Source of the DNA: a virus
Length of the DNA: 45,720 nucleotides
IMG/VR virus record: IMGVR_UViG_3300044294_000573
Coordinates: 1 to 45,720 of that record
Reading direction: 5' to 3' (one strand)
Positions 24,257 to 32,109 of the stretch are shown one piece after another; positions within the stretch are counted from its first letter, which is position 1, and every line of letters begins with the position of its first letter. Below the pieces are notes generated by a model that did no database searches, was not told the origin of the DNA, and saw only the letters and a list, made by a program, of their open reading frames with translations. A program made the position numbers and the translations under genes.

Positions 24257-25474
24257 TTAAATATCTTTTTTCCAAGCTGTTGTTTTGTCATAGCCCTGTT
24301 CTTGTGCAGGTGTCGAACCATTCCCTCCTGCTGGTGGGGTATTTTGGCTATCACCCGTAAAGAAACTATTAATTGGGTTTGACGGGGTTTGAGTGCCACT
24401 GGTTGCAACAAGCGCACGAAACACCATGTCGACTTGCTCAGGTTTAGCATCACCAATTGCAACTTGTCCCAAGATAGCGCCAACGATTGCATCGCCAGCT
24501 TTGGCATTAATAGCCTCACGCTTAATTTGCTCACAAGAACACCCATCCGTTTTCACATTTGCATTGAGTTTTTTTGCATCTGAAATTACAGCTGCACGCT
24601 CATTTGCCAATGCTTCTAACTTTTCTGGTGTGACTTGATTAGCTTCAAGAGTTGTGACTTTTTCAGCATTGGTTTTTGCATCTGCTACGACTTTATCGAT
24701 TACAGCTTGAACGGCAGTTAATTCAGAAATAGAAAACTCTTGATCTCCAATTTTCAGTTTTGAATTAACTGTCTGTTGTAACGAAGCCAAAAGATCCTGA
24801 TCCTTTTTAAGTGCTGCGGCTAATGCAGAATTATCAGCCACGTCAAAAGGGATTCCATTTACAATGATTTGCATTGTTTTCTCCGTATTTGTTGGATTTG
24901 GTTTTTGATCGCCAATGCGGCAATCGCCACCACATCGACCATATTTGACTAAGGCAACATGATCGCCATAGAAGTTTTTGAATTCAGCTTGATACGGCGT
25001 ACCGTCCGCAGCTGTTCCGCTGATAAGATGAAGTTCTGCGCCATAGCCTAATGAGAGCTCTAAGCGTTCTTGGCTTTGGATCTGCTGAATCACATCACTA
25101 TCTTTAATCAGCAAATCACCAATTAGATAATCCCCATCACGGCGAACATTGAATAATGTCCCGATTGAATGGGTTTTCCATGTCGCTGCATTGATAGAAT
25201 TACCCGGTGGATGATTGTCTGTGACATCTACACCCTGATAGCTTTGGATTGTTTCAGGTCGAAATAGCTCATCAGCTGAACTAAAGACATTAATGACCTG
25301 ATCAGGCGTATAGCCCTCTATCCCATTAAATTCGGCTGCGTAGTATTGGCGTACCTGTGGGGCCTTGCCTAATCTGGCATCTTTGCACAATAAAAAACCC
25401 TCTTGAGTGAGGGTTCTTGTTGATTGAGCAGGTGCAAAGTCACCTAACTTTAAGTGAAGTAAATAACGTTTCAT
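24257..25474 (-). CDS. DUF2213 protein, probable prohead protease/scaffold
   Basis: A 405-residue protein. The N-terminal half (GFLLCKDARLGKAPQVRQYY, QSYQGVDVTDNHPPGN, LELSLGYGAELHLISGTAAD, GDHVALVKYGRCGGDCRI) is the DUF2213 domain, linked to capsid maturation. The second half is helical and alanine-rich, as in scaffold segments, and contains a Cys pair (DGCSCEQIKR). It probably combines prohead protease and scaffold functions. The ATG overlaps the stop of the small membrane-protein gene (ATGA). Codons 21-28 contain a perfect terminator-like hairpin. Confidence 0.82.
   Translation of the reverse strand: MKRYLLHLKLGDFAPAQSTRTLTQEGFLLCKDARLGKAPQVRQYYAAEFNGIEGYTPDQVINVFSSADELFRPETIQSYQGVDVTDNHPPGNSINAATWKTHSIGTLFNVRRDGDYLIGDLLIKDSDVIQQIQSQERLELSLGYGAELHLISGTAADGTPYQAEFKNFYGDHVALVKYGRCGGDCRIGDQKPNPTNTEKTMQIIVNGIPFDVADNSALAAALKKDQDLLASLQQTVNSKLKIGDQEFSISELTAVQAVIDKVVADAKTNAEKVTTLEANQVTPEKLEALANERAAVISDAKKLNANVKTDGCSCEQIKREAINAKAGDAIVGAILGQVAIGDAKPEQVDMVFRALVATSGTQTPSNPINSFFTGDSQNTPPAGGNGSTPAQEQGYDKTTAWKKDI
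25392..25415 (-). terminator. Intragenic terminator-like hairpin
   Basis: AACCCTC, loop of 6, GAGGGTT, followed on the minus strand by TTTTATTG, within the first 30 codons of the DUF2213 gene. It has all features of an intrinsic terminator despite being in coding sequence. Confidence 0.7.
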
Positions 25475-25686
25475 AAAGTAATACCAACTCCCATAATTAG
25501 AAATAGAGCTAACAGGCACATGAAAATAATAAAAAATCCACCCTCTAAATTAGGTTCTTGGGTTTCTATTATCGATGGTGGTTTTGTCACAGCTATTGGC
25601 CTGTGTACATTGTTATTGATGCAAGGCATATATCCCCCACACTTTCTGGTATAGCAACAATTTTTACAGTTACATAAATTACTCAT
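25471..25686 (-). CDS. Small membrane protein with Cys-rich N-terminus
   Basis: A 71-residue protein: the N-terminus is cysteine-rich (NLCNCKNCCYTRKCGGYMPC), a short linker follows (RPIAVTKPPSIIETQEPNLE), and the C-terminus is one hydrophobic span (GGFFIIFMCLLALFLIMGVG). It overlaps the minor head gene by 8 bases and ends with an ATGA overlap onto DUF2213, so it is translationally embedded in the head operon. No family is recognised. A membrane role during infection or in the lysogen is possible, or it may be a minor structural factor. Confidence 0.65.
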   Translation of the reverse strand: MSNLCNCKNCCYTRKCGGYMPCINNNVHRPIAVTKPPSIIETQEPNLEGGFFIIFMCLLALFLIMGVGITL

Positions 25687-26578
25687 GTTTCTTATCCGTT
25701 CTATTTTGTTCTGCCATTGCCTGTTCGGGCGACTTTGCATTCTTATCAAATAAATGTGCAGTATAAGGTATTGGTACACAACGGCATCGGATTGGAATAC
25801 CAGGATGCCCATCTGATGGAGGATCATTCCAAGCGAATATCAAACCATCACGCAAACGGTGCGAATGTCTTACTCTCTCATCACGACTTGTTGACCATGT
25901 ATAGTGTGTAATACCTAGCTTTTGTTGACGAATCTGAGCAAGTCGTCCGTTGATTTTTCCAAGTTGATCAATAGCAATTAACTTAGCGCGTGAATCAGTT
26001 GAAAATCCAATCTCTAAAATAGATTTTTTAATCTCTTCTGATCGCTTGCCCGTTTGAATTCCATCTAATACGGCGGCTTCGACTTTATCTAAGTATTGCT
26101 TTGGAATTGACTGGATTAGAGACACGTTTGCAGCTATTGCACTATCAACCGCATCTTGCAGATCCTCATCACGCATCAAGCCAGTAAAATCCAACCCTGT
26201 AGACTTGTAAAGCATCTCTCCAATTTGCTTATCACTTGCTTTCTTCTGCTTCAAAACGATTTGTGTCGCAAGTTGAGCTGCTATCAGATCAATACTATTC
26301 GTGATTTTCTGTTTTAGATTTCCCAGTGCATTTTTAACACTTGAAAATATACCATCACCAATATTAATCCCAATCGAATCCCCCATGTTAAATGCCAACA
26401 TAGGTTCAATATCATCTTTGACACCCTTTTGACATAGATGGCTTATCGACAAAAGTGCTTTGTAATATTCAACTTCAGTTTTTTTGGATATAAAAATTGG
26501 TTGTGGTTTAGCTTTTCTTCCTTTCTTGGCTTTATGAGCTTGCTGAATTAGCGGTTTAAGGTTGTTGAGTATCGTCAT
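25679..26578 (-). CDS. Minor head / head morphogenesis protein (SPP1 gp7, Mu gpF-like)
   Basis: A 299-residue protein with a C-terminal SPP1 gp7/Mu gpF domain: IAIDQLGKINGRLAQIRQQK, then ITHYTWSTSRDERVRHSHRL, GLIFAWNDPP and IPIRCRCVPIPY. These are the conserved blocks in order. The N-terminal half is helical. Such proteins bind the portal and help DNA entry or head assembly. The gene overlaps the portal gene upstream and the small membrane-protein gene downstream. Confidence 0.9.
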   Translation of the reverse strand: MTILNNLKPLIQQAHKAKKGRKAKPQPIFISKKTEVEYYKALLSISHLCQKGVKDDIEPMLAFNMGDSIGINIGDGIFSSVKNALGNLKQKITNSIDLIAAQLATQIVLKQKKASDKQIGEMLYKSTGLDFTGLMRDEDLQDAVDSAIAANVSLIQSIPKQYLDKVEAAVLDGIQTGKRSEEIKKSILEIGFSTDSRAKLIAIDQLGKINGRLAQIRQQKLGITHYTWSTSRDERVRHSHRLRDGLIFAWNDPPSDGHPGIPIRCRCVPIPYTAHLFDKNAKSPEQAMAEQNRTDKKHE

Positions 26579-27857
26579 CTATTTGCCCCGCCAAATCTTC
26601 GAGCGCTTGGATATGAGCATCATCTAAAAAGTCGTAAGTACCATCTTGCTGAAGCTGCTTTGCAATCATTGCCTCAGTGATGATTCCTTTTTCTAAATAT
26701 TTGATGTCACGTTCAGTATTGTTTTTTTCTACTTCTGACCTAGTTTTAATATCTAGCTGCCATAGTGGGTAGAACACAAAATTAAAGCCTGTTGGTATTG
26801 CTCCAAACAGGCTTTTAAATATCACGGGGAAAATCCGTTCTAGTATGGGTCGTAATGTCCAGTTCTGCTCTGTGTTGATTCGATCATAGTAACTTCGCAA
26901 ATCGAACTCACCACTATTGTTTAAGCCAGATGTGGTTTGACCAAATAGCAACGTATAAGGCATATCAGCAGCACCTGCAGTTTGTTGGCCAAACTCTCGC
27001 ATAAGCTCAGGCAAACCGCCAAATGTGTAAGACTTGGACTCATACTCTTCATCTTTATCAATGACAAGCATCCCATTGATACTTTTAAGCAGAGCTGCTG
27101 CCCCAAATCGCTCCATCATGTCTTTAGTACGATCAATGATTTTCATCATTAGATCTGGTGTACGAATCACATCTATCTTTGCTTCGTGTACTAGACTTGC
27201 TGCACCCGCATTAGTTGCGATGTAATTGCGCAATGTGTAATAGATGGCCAACAACAGTGACTCGCCCTCATCGCCGTGTTTCACACACATGATTCGAGAA
27301 TGATGAATTTTGCTTTGAGTACCATTGCCATTACTAATTTGGTAATACATTGGTTGTTCTGGTTCACCAGCACTCAGTTCTAAAGGTACATATTCCTGAT
27401 TTAAAGCCTGTACTTTGGATTTCTTTAGAACTGTGAAAAATTGAAGCCCACCTTGTCGTAACTTTTCAATCTCAAAAGGCTGATCCAATGGCAGACCATC
27501 TGCCAATCCAAATACCAAATACGCTCGACCATATAAACGAGACCAAATCAGAAGCTTCGCCAATCGCTCGACTAAACGCAGGCGCTTAATTTCATCACTG
27601 ATCTTGAGTATTTGCCCATCCTCCAAACCATTGAAGTACCAACCAGCCCGAAGCATATCCAACACGGGACGATTAACGATTTTCTTGGCAAGCCAGTCTT
27701 GATAAACCGCTTCGAAATCATAATCAGTAAGATTGGTTTCTTTCGCAAAATGGCCATGTGATGACTTATCGCGGCTTGTATTGAGATTCGATACAAAGTT
27801 GACATAAGCACCATCATTCACAATGACTGGCGCTTGTGTTTGATTGCGCTCTTCCAA
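26556..27857 (-). CDS. Phage portal protein (DUF1073 family)
   Basis: A 433-residue protein forming the DNA entry ring. Recognisable DUF1073 blocks include LIWSRLYGRAYLVFGLADG, the SRIMCVKHGDEGES block, GQQTAGAADMPYTLLFGQTT and GLNNSGEFDLRSYYDRI. The start is a TTG (TTG GAA GAG) with a strong AAGGAG site; no in-frame ATG near the N-terminus fits. It lies between the large terminase and the gp7-like gene, the standard packaging-module order, and overlaps the latter. Confidence 0.9.
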   Translation of the reverse strand: MEERNQTQAPVIVNDGAYVNFVSNLNTSRDKSSHGHFAKETNLTDYDFEAVYQDWLAKKIVNRPVLDMLRAGWYFNGLEDGQILKISDEIKRLRLVERLAKLLIWSRLYGRAYLVFGLADGLPLDQPFEIEKLRQGGLQFFTVLKKSKVQALNQEYVPLELSAGEPEQPMYYQISNGNGTQSKIHHSRIMCVKHGDEGESLLLAIYYTLRNYIATNAGAASLVHEAKIDVIRTPDLMMKIIDRTKDMMERFGAAALLKSINGMLVIDKDEEYESKSYTFGGLPELMREFGQQTAGAADMPYTLLFGQTTSGLNNSGEFDLRSYYDRINTEQNWTLRPILERIFPVIFKSLFGAIPTGFNFVFYPLWQLDIKTRSEVEKNNTERDIKYLEKGIITEAMIAKQLQQDGTYDFLDDAHIQALEDLAGQIDDDTQQP

Positions 27858-27867
27858 GATATTCTCC

Positions 27868-29394
27868 TTAATCTAAAAGGTCGTAAGGATTCACAACCAT
27901 ATTTTCGATCGCATCAATTGTTGGGTCCCATTGGTCATCGTGGTCATGTGTCATGTCCGCTGTTAGACCTTCTATTTCTTCGATGTAATTTAATAACCAC
28001 GGCGCTTTAGCGGGTAACATCACCAATCCATCTTCCACATAGAAAACAACGTCCATAGTCCTAACGAGTTTGTCTGTATCTCGTTGGATTGCTCTAATCG
28101 GGATAGTTGTTTCTCTTGAAATGGTTTGAATTAAAGTTGTACCACTGGCTTTATCCTCAACTGCCATATAGCGTAGATTCCCGATTTTGGTATCACCCGC
28201 TTTATGTTTATTGATGAACTTCTTACCTTCTTTTATAAGCTCTGGTGCTTCCCACTTCCCGCGATGCACATCGATGATATAAAGCTTATTGTCGTAACCT
28301 AGACCAGCACATAAGAAAACTGAGAAATCGTTATGCTCTTTAATTTTCTGTGCTGTATCTGCAAATATCGCTCGCCATTTAAGGAGTGGTAATTCCAAGT
28401 AACGTCCGAACCATTCAGACTTAACTAGATCACCGCCAAGCTTTTTAGGGTTCTGCATGTACTGGCTTGCAAATGTATATCGAGATACTGTTGCACCATC
28501 TTTATCTTCACCGCCTTTCTCAAGCTGCAGTAATGATTCTAGTGATTCTTTAAGCGGCCAATAACTTTGGCGTCCGTGTTGATCTCGTTCTACATCACGA
28601 GGAACTTTACAACGGATATGCTCAGGCAATTGATCAATATAATCATCGTCAATCAAAGCAGGAATGCTGATCTGTTCCCATTCCCCAGGTACATTGCCTG
28701 TCATCACAAAATTAGTTGGATCCTCAACGTGTAAGCGCTGCATGATCAAAATAATTGGTGTGTCTGACTTCGCCTTACGAGAGTTGACCGTGTTCAGGAT
28801 CTTACGATTGGCCTTCTTACGAGCCGATTTACTAAAAGCATCTTCAGGCTTTAATGGGTCATCAAGAATGATGGCACCTGTAAACCCGTCATTTGCCAAC
28901 GTGCCTGCACGGCGGCCAGTGACCTGCCCACCCATCGAAGCTGAATAAACATGCCCAGCATCGTAACCATCAACGGTAGTTTTCCAACTCGACTTAGCAT
29001 CTGTACTGGTTGATATTTTGACTGGCCATAAACTTTGGAAATCTACAGATTTGACAATGTTTCGCGCCGTGGCAGATACGTCCTCAACCAATGACTGTGA
29101 AAACGACAAATATAAAAACCGTGATCGAGCATTTCTAGCTAAACCACGGGCAATTAGATTAGTCAGTAATTCAGTTTTACCTGATCCAGGTGGAACGTTA
29201 ATGACAAGGTTTTTAACTTTTCCTGATATGACCTGATCAATCTTGTCTGCAATATATTCATGATGCCAATTGACTGAAAATTTAAAGCCCATTCGCGGCA
29301 AGAAAAAACGCCGTGTAAAGAATAAATGTTCTTTCTCACAGCGTTCTCGTTCTAATTGCATTTCAAGCAGACTAGTATTTACTTTCGAGTTCAT
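27868..29394 (-). CDS. terL: Terminase large subunit
   Basis: The 508-residue packaging motor with ATPase and nuclease. Walker A is VPPGSGKTEL (residues 67-76), Walker B is GAIILDDPL with Asp178-Asp179, and a coupling segment VNSRKAKSDTPIILIMQRL follows. The C-terminal RNase H-like nuclease begins at RAIFADTAQKIKEHNDFSVF with Asp344 as a likely metal ligand, and late acidic residues occur in DQWDPTIDAIENMV. It overlaps the small subunit gene by 23 bases and is followed by the portal gene. Confidence 0.95.
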   Translation of the reverse strand: MNSKVNTSLLEMQLERERCEKEHLFFTRRFFLPRMGFKFSVNWHHEYIADKIDQVISGKVKNLVINVPPGSGKTELLTNLIARGLARNARSRFLYLSFSQSLVEDVSATARNIVKSVDFQSLWPVKISTSTDAKSSWKTTVDGYDAGHVYSASMGGQVTGRRAGTLANDGFTGAIILDDPLKPEDAFSKSARKKANRKILNTVNSRKAKSDTPIILIMQRLHVEDPTNFVMTGNVPGEWEQISIPALIDDDYIDQLPEHIRCKVPRDVERDQHGRQSYWPLKESLESLLQLEKGGEDKDGATVSRYTFASQYMQNPKKLGGDLVKSEWFGRYLELPLLKWRAIFADTAQKIKEHNDFSVFLCAGLGYDNKLYIIDVHRGKWEAPELIKEGKKFINKHKAGDTKIGNLRYMAVEDKASGTTLIQTISRETTIPIRAIQRDTDKLVRTMDVVFYVEDGLVMLPAKAPWLLNYIEEIEGLTADMTHDHDDQWDPTIDAIENMVVNPYDLLD

Positions 29395-29848
29395 CCATTG
29401 CCTGCCTTATCTGTTCAGGCGTAGCTACAACATGAGTAACTTGCTCAGGGTTTAAAGGCTGGCCATCTGCACCAGTAAACTCAGTCTTATTGGTATATTT
29501 TCCGCCCATATCCTCTGCAGCTTGTTTGAGAATACTTAGCGCTGCCACACGATTTTTACTATGCTTTTGATATTGGCTTTCATATCGCTGTAGACGCACT
29601 GCTAAATTCGCAATTGGAATTGCCTCAGGCTTACCCAAAAACATTTCACGAGTTTTTTCAAAATCAATTCTCAACTCTTCACTAAGGTTCTCGCCTGATC
29701 GCTTTGTTGGGTCGTATTTTTCACACTGCTGCTTAGTAACTTTCACCCCATATTCTTGGTGGACAAGTTCCACTGTTTCTGATGGTGTGTTAAAGATAGC
29801 AAGCGACCGAACTATATAGAGTTTTATCTCTTTTTTTAGAGCTGCCAT
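29372..29848 (-). CDS. terS: Terminase small subunit (DUF2280)
   Basis: A 158-residue DNA-recognition subunit of the packaging motor. The N-terminal part (EIKLYIVRSLAIFNTPSETV, VHQEYGVKVTKQQCEKYDPT) is the winged-helix-like DUF2280 domain. Helices for oligomerisation follow (NLAVRLQRYESQYQKHSKN), and a C-terminal TerL-binding tail ends QAMDELESKY. It directly precedes and overlaps terL. The phage cos or pac site is likely in or near this gene, but no site can be named from sequence alone. Confidence 0.85.
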   Translation of the reverse strand: MAALKKEIKLYIVRSLAIFNTPSETVELVHQEYGVKVTKQQCEKYDPTKRSGENLSEELRIDFEKTREMFLGKPEAIPIANLAVRLQRYESQYQKHSKNRVAALSILKQAAEDMGGKYTNKTEFTGADGQPLNPEQVTHVVATPEQIRQAMDELESKY

Positions 29849-29886
29849 AAACTACCATCCGTCCACCTACGTCCACCTAAATAGGC

Positions 29887-29910
29887 AAAAAAAATGAGCC
29901 CATCGGCTCA
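29887..29910 (-). terminator. Intrinsic terminator before the terminase genes
   Basis: On the minus strand TGAGCC, loop GATG, GGCTCA, then TTTTTTTTGCC. The stop codon of the metallopeptidase gene is part of the stem. Terminase transcription from upstream must pass it. Confidence 0.8.
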
Positions 29911-30549
29911 ACTTATAACGCATGTCCCGCAACATCGGGTGATGCTTAGATCAGATACAAACGGCGCTTGCTTCGCCACTTCTACGAGTCGCTTAACGTT
30001 TTCACTTGCTCCATGTCGTTTGACTACGCCTATGAATTCTTCTACATCGTGACCAGCTAAGAAATGCTTAGGCAGTCCAGTATTATCACTATAGATAATC
30101 TCACCATCAGCATCACGCTCCACACCGATGTGATAAAGCTCATGCTCGATCAAAGCGCAAAACTCACGATCTGAAGTTTGTTCGCAAAAACTTGCATCGA
30201 TGGTAATCAAGTAAACAGGTACAAAACCAAACCAGTCTCGCATTTGTTGTTCTTGTCGAGCTTTACGCCATCCACCAACGTTAAACATGACTTTTTCACA
30301 CTGCCCAAGCACCATTTGCTTTTTGACCGTACAAGCTTGTGATGCCCAAGCAAATGCTAAAAACTCATCATTGTCGTGCAGCAGCTCAGCGATATGGTCA
30401 TGATCAGGATTGTATAACTCAGCATCTACAGTGAGATAATTAGCAACCACCCACTCTTTTAAATCAGGTGCAGGCGCTATTCGAATCGCTTCCTCTTCCT
30501 CTGCTAGATCTATAAGTTCAGTTGGTGGAAATGGTCTTATTTGGCTCAT
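29908..30549 (-). CDS. Putative phage metallopeptidase
   Basis: A 213-residue protein with a zinc-peptidase motif HELYH (His136, Glu137, His140) preceded by EFCALIEHELYHIGVERD, and a later DVEEFIGVVKRHGASEN that may give the third ligand. QQMRDWFGFVPVYLITIDAS matches the phage metallopeptidase domain family often encoded just upstream of terminase. Its substrate is unknown. It is an intracellular protein without signal peptide. It overlaps the nuclease-like gene upstream. Confidence 0.8.
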   Translation of the reverse strand: MSQIRPFPPTELIDLAEEEEAIRIAPAPDLKEWVVANYLTVDAELYNPDHDHIAELLHDNDEFLAFAWASQACTVKKQMVLGQCEKVMFNVGGWRKARQEQQMRDWFGFVPVYLITIDASFCEQTSDREFCALIEHELYHIGVERDADGEIIYSDNTGLPKHFLAGHDVEEFIGVVKRHGASENVKRLVEVAKQAPFVSDLSITRCCGTCVIS

Positions 30550-30979
30550 TAAATATATGCCTCTTTAAATTTTTAAGCCATTGATGCGCAAAGCCTGCTT
30601 GTATCTGTAATGGACCAGAATCATTAATTTTAAATCTAGCTGATGATTCCAAACGAACAATGGTAAATCCCATCTTATATGCCGTGTCCTCACGATCAGC
30701 ATCATGAGAAATTCGTTTTCTTTTTCTGCCTGCCGACCAAGGTCCACCAGAAATTTCAACTAGAATTCGATATTCAATTAAATGAAAGTCAAAGCGCCAA
30801 TGCTTAGTTGATTCAAACTGAAATAGTTTTTCGTACTTAATATCCAAAATCTGTAAGGCACGTTCAATATCCTCAAAAGCTTCTAAGTATTTTTCATTCG
30901 CTTTCGGCAATGGTTTATTTCGTGGCTTTGCTTTGGGTTGACGTTTTCTCGTGAGTTGTAGATATTTATCGGCTTCCAT
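30518..30979 (-). CDS. Putative PD-(D/E)xK-type endonuclease (DUF559/Vsr-like)
   Basis: A 153-residue basic protein with the core pattern of very-short-patch-like nucleases: WRFDFHLIEYRILVEISGGP (Asp and Glu-x-Ser), followed by HDADREDTAYKMGFTIVRLE. The typical lysine of E-x-K is replaced by Ser, with lysines nearby (GRKRKR), so activity is uncertain. Such a nuclease near terminase could resolve branched DNA or nick during packaging. It overlaps both neighbours. Confidence 0.7.
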   Translation of the reverse strand: MEADKYLQLTRKRQPKAKPRNKPLPKANEKYLEAFEDIERALQILDIKYEKLFQFESTKHWRFDFHLIEYRILVEISGGPWSAGRKRKRISHDADREDTAYKMGFTIVRLESSARFKINDSGPLQIQAGFAHQWLKNLKRHIFNEPNKTISTN

Positions 30980-31155
30980 TCAAATACCCTCACATCACGG
31001 CGACCTTTAAGCCACTTTAATTTTTCTATGGCCAAAAAAAATCGCTCATCTTGTTGAGCGATCTGTTCATCCGTTAAACCTTTCGTTGTGCAGCTTCCCA
31101 AATGCTTTAATTCTTGTTCAGTATCACGTATCTCATTATCAATGTTTTGATGCAT
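30883..31155 (-). CDS. Hypothetical protein (90 aa)
   Basis: A 90-residue, charged, helical protein (MHQNIDNEIRDTEQELKHLG) that may form a coiled coil, with a basic C-terminus (NHCRKRMKNT). The ATG has GGAGG four bases upstream, a strong site. It overlaps the nuclease gene by 97 bases. Codons 32-40 contain a perfect terminator-like hairpin with an 8-base U-run. No family is recognised. Confidence 0.55.
   Translation of the reverse strand: MHQNIDNEIRDTEQELKHLGSCTTKGLTDEQIAQQDERFFLAIEKLKWLKGRRDVRVFEWKPINIYNSRENVNPKQSHEINHCRKRMKNT
31034..31062 (-). terminator. Intragenic terminator-like hairpin
   Basis: ATCGCTCA, loop of 6, TGAGCGAT, followed on the minus strand by TTTTTTGGCC. The stem is perfect and the U-run long, inside the 90-residue gene. 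Confidence 0.75.
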
Positions 31156-31166
31156 AAGGCCTCCAA

Positions 31167-31194
31167 ACAAGAAAAGCCACCGCTAAGGTGGCTT
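31167..31194 (-). terminator. Intrinsic terminator after the membrane coiled-coil gene
   Basis: On the minus strand AAGCCACC, loop of 5, GGTGGCTT, then TTCTTGTTTGG. It follows the gene just below the late promoter and precedes the head operon proper. Confidence 0.75.
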
Positions 31195-31219
31195 GTTTTA
31201 ACTATTAAAGTGTAAATTT

Positions 31220-31987
31220 CTAATGCTTAATATTTTTAATCATTTGGTTAAGAATAAAATCCTGTTTAATATCATTTTTGATGCCAATCTCTTGTCTCAA
31301 TAAATACATAACTGAAAGGGCTTTATCGGTTATCTGTTCATTGATCTCATTTTGTTCATCATGAAGTTCTTTCATTTTTAATTTGTATTCATTTTCAACT
31401 TTGGATAACTGTTCAACAATTTTTTTAGTTTCAGAAATCTTTTCGTTAAGTAAATTTAAAATATTTTGAATCCTTTGATCTTGTGGATTATCAATTTTAA
31501 TATCCGTAATTTTTAATCTAATATCTGTAAACTCTTTAAGTACATTTTGGTGCTTTTCATTTTCTAACATTAATTCTTCAAATTTTTGTAAAAAATTGAA
31601 TAGCTTATCAGAGAAAATAGACATTGCTGGTAGGAAAAAACTTAGAAACTGAACTATTTCTTTTTTAGTACTTGTTTCACATACAAACATTGCCTTATCT
31701 AAGGATGTTGAAAAAGCTGTTATAGCATCTGTATATTTTTGCTGAGCTTCATTTGGGTGAAGAATTAAAATCGATAAAACAGCAGTTAAAGTACTATATG
31801 TTTCTATAAGTTGAGAGTAAACCTCCCTTCGTGTTTCTGCAATCTTATCTTTCTTTTGTAAATGAAGCCCCGTAAACCATGATGCAACAACACCTAAACC
31901 CAATCCAATTGCAGCGATAATTGCAGCCATAAAAGTGGAATTAGCTTGAATCTTAGCAGCCTCAATTACAGCCTCAATTTCAGTCAC
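31220..31987 (-). CDS. Membrane-anchored coiled-coil protein, possible moron
   Basis: A 255-residue protein with one N-terminal hydrophobic segment (FMAAIIAAIGLGLGVVASWF) and long charged helices after it (KISETKKIVEQLSKVENEYK, LKMKELHDEQNEINEQITDK). No enzyme motif is present. It is markedly AT-rich compared with the neighbouring structural genes. It lies directly after the late promoter and between hairpins, where lambdoid phages often carry conversion or exclusion genes. Superinfection exclusion or another host-membrane function is possible but unproven. Confidence 0.55.
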   Translation of the reverse strand: MTEIEAVIEAAKIQANSTFMAAIIAAIGLGLGVVASWFTGLHLQKKDKIAETRREVYSQLIETYSTLTAVLSILILHPNEAQQKYTDAITAFSTSLDKAMFVCETSTKKEIVQFLSFFLPAMSIFSDKLFNFLQKFEELMLENEKHQNVLKEFTDIRLKITDIKIDNPQDQRIQNILNLLNEKISETKKIVEQLSKVENEYKLKMKELHDEQNEINEQITDKALSVMYLLRQEIGIKNDIKQDFILNQMIKNIKH

Positions 31988-32009
31988 TTTTTATTATCCA
32001 TTTAAAGTT

Positions 32010-32032
32010 AAAGCCCGCATTTAGCGAGCTTT
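32010..32032 (-). terminator. tR'-like hairpin downstream of the late promoter
   Basis: On the minus strand AAAGCTCGC, loop TAAAT, GCGGGCTTT (one mismatch), then AACTTTAAA. It lies about 40-65 bases after the predicted start of the late transcript, as tR' does in lambda. A weaker GGGCG/CGCCC hairpin (32045-32068) is right at the transcript start. Confidence 0.5.
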
Positions 32033-32080
32033 CAAATTCTTTCAGGGCGACCAATTCATAAAGCGCCCATTTTAGAAATA

Positions 32081-32109
32081 CTTATACTGAACCGTTCTGT
32101 TTATGTCAA
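32081..32109 (-). promoter_or_regulatory. Predicted late promoter (PR'-like) overlapping the Q stop codon
   Basis: On the minus strand TTGACA (32104-32109) and TATAAG (32081-32086) are separated by exactly 17 bases, a near-consensus sigma70 promoter. The -35 box contains the TGA stop of the Q gene. It points into the late operon. Placement directly behind Q copies the lambda Q-PR' layout, in which Q loads at the promoter. Confidence 0.85.

Noticed and set aside
29291-29320. CGGC...GCCG near the terL start as a terminator
   Set aside because: The U-run is inside the loop, not after the stem.
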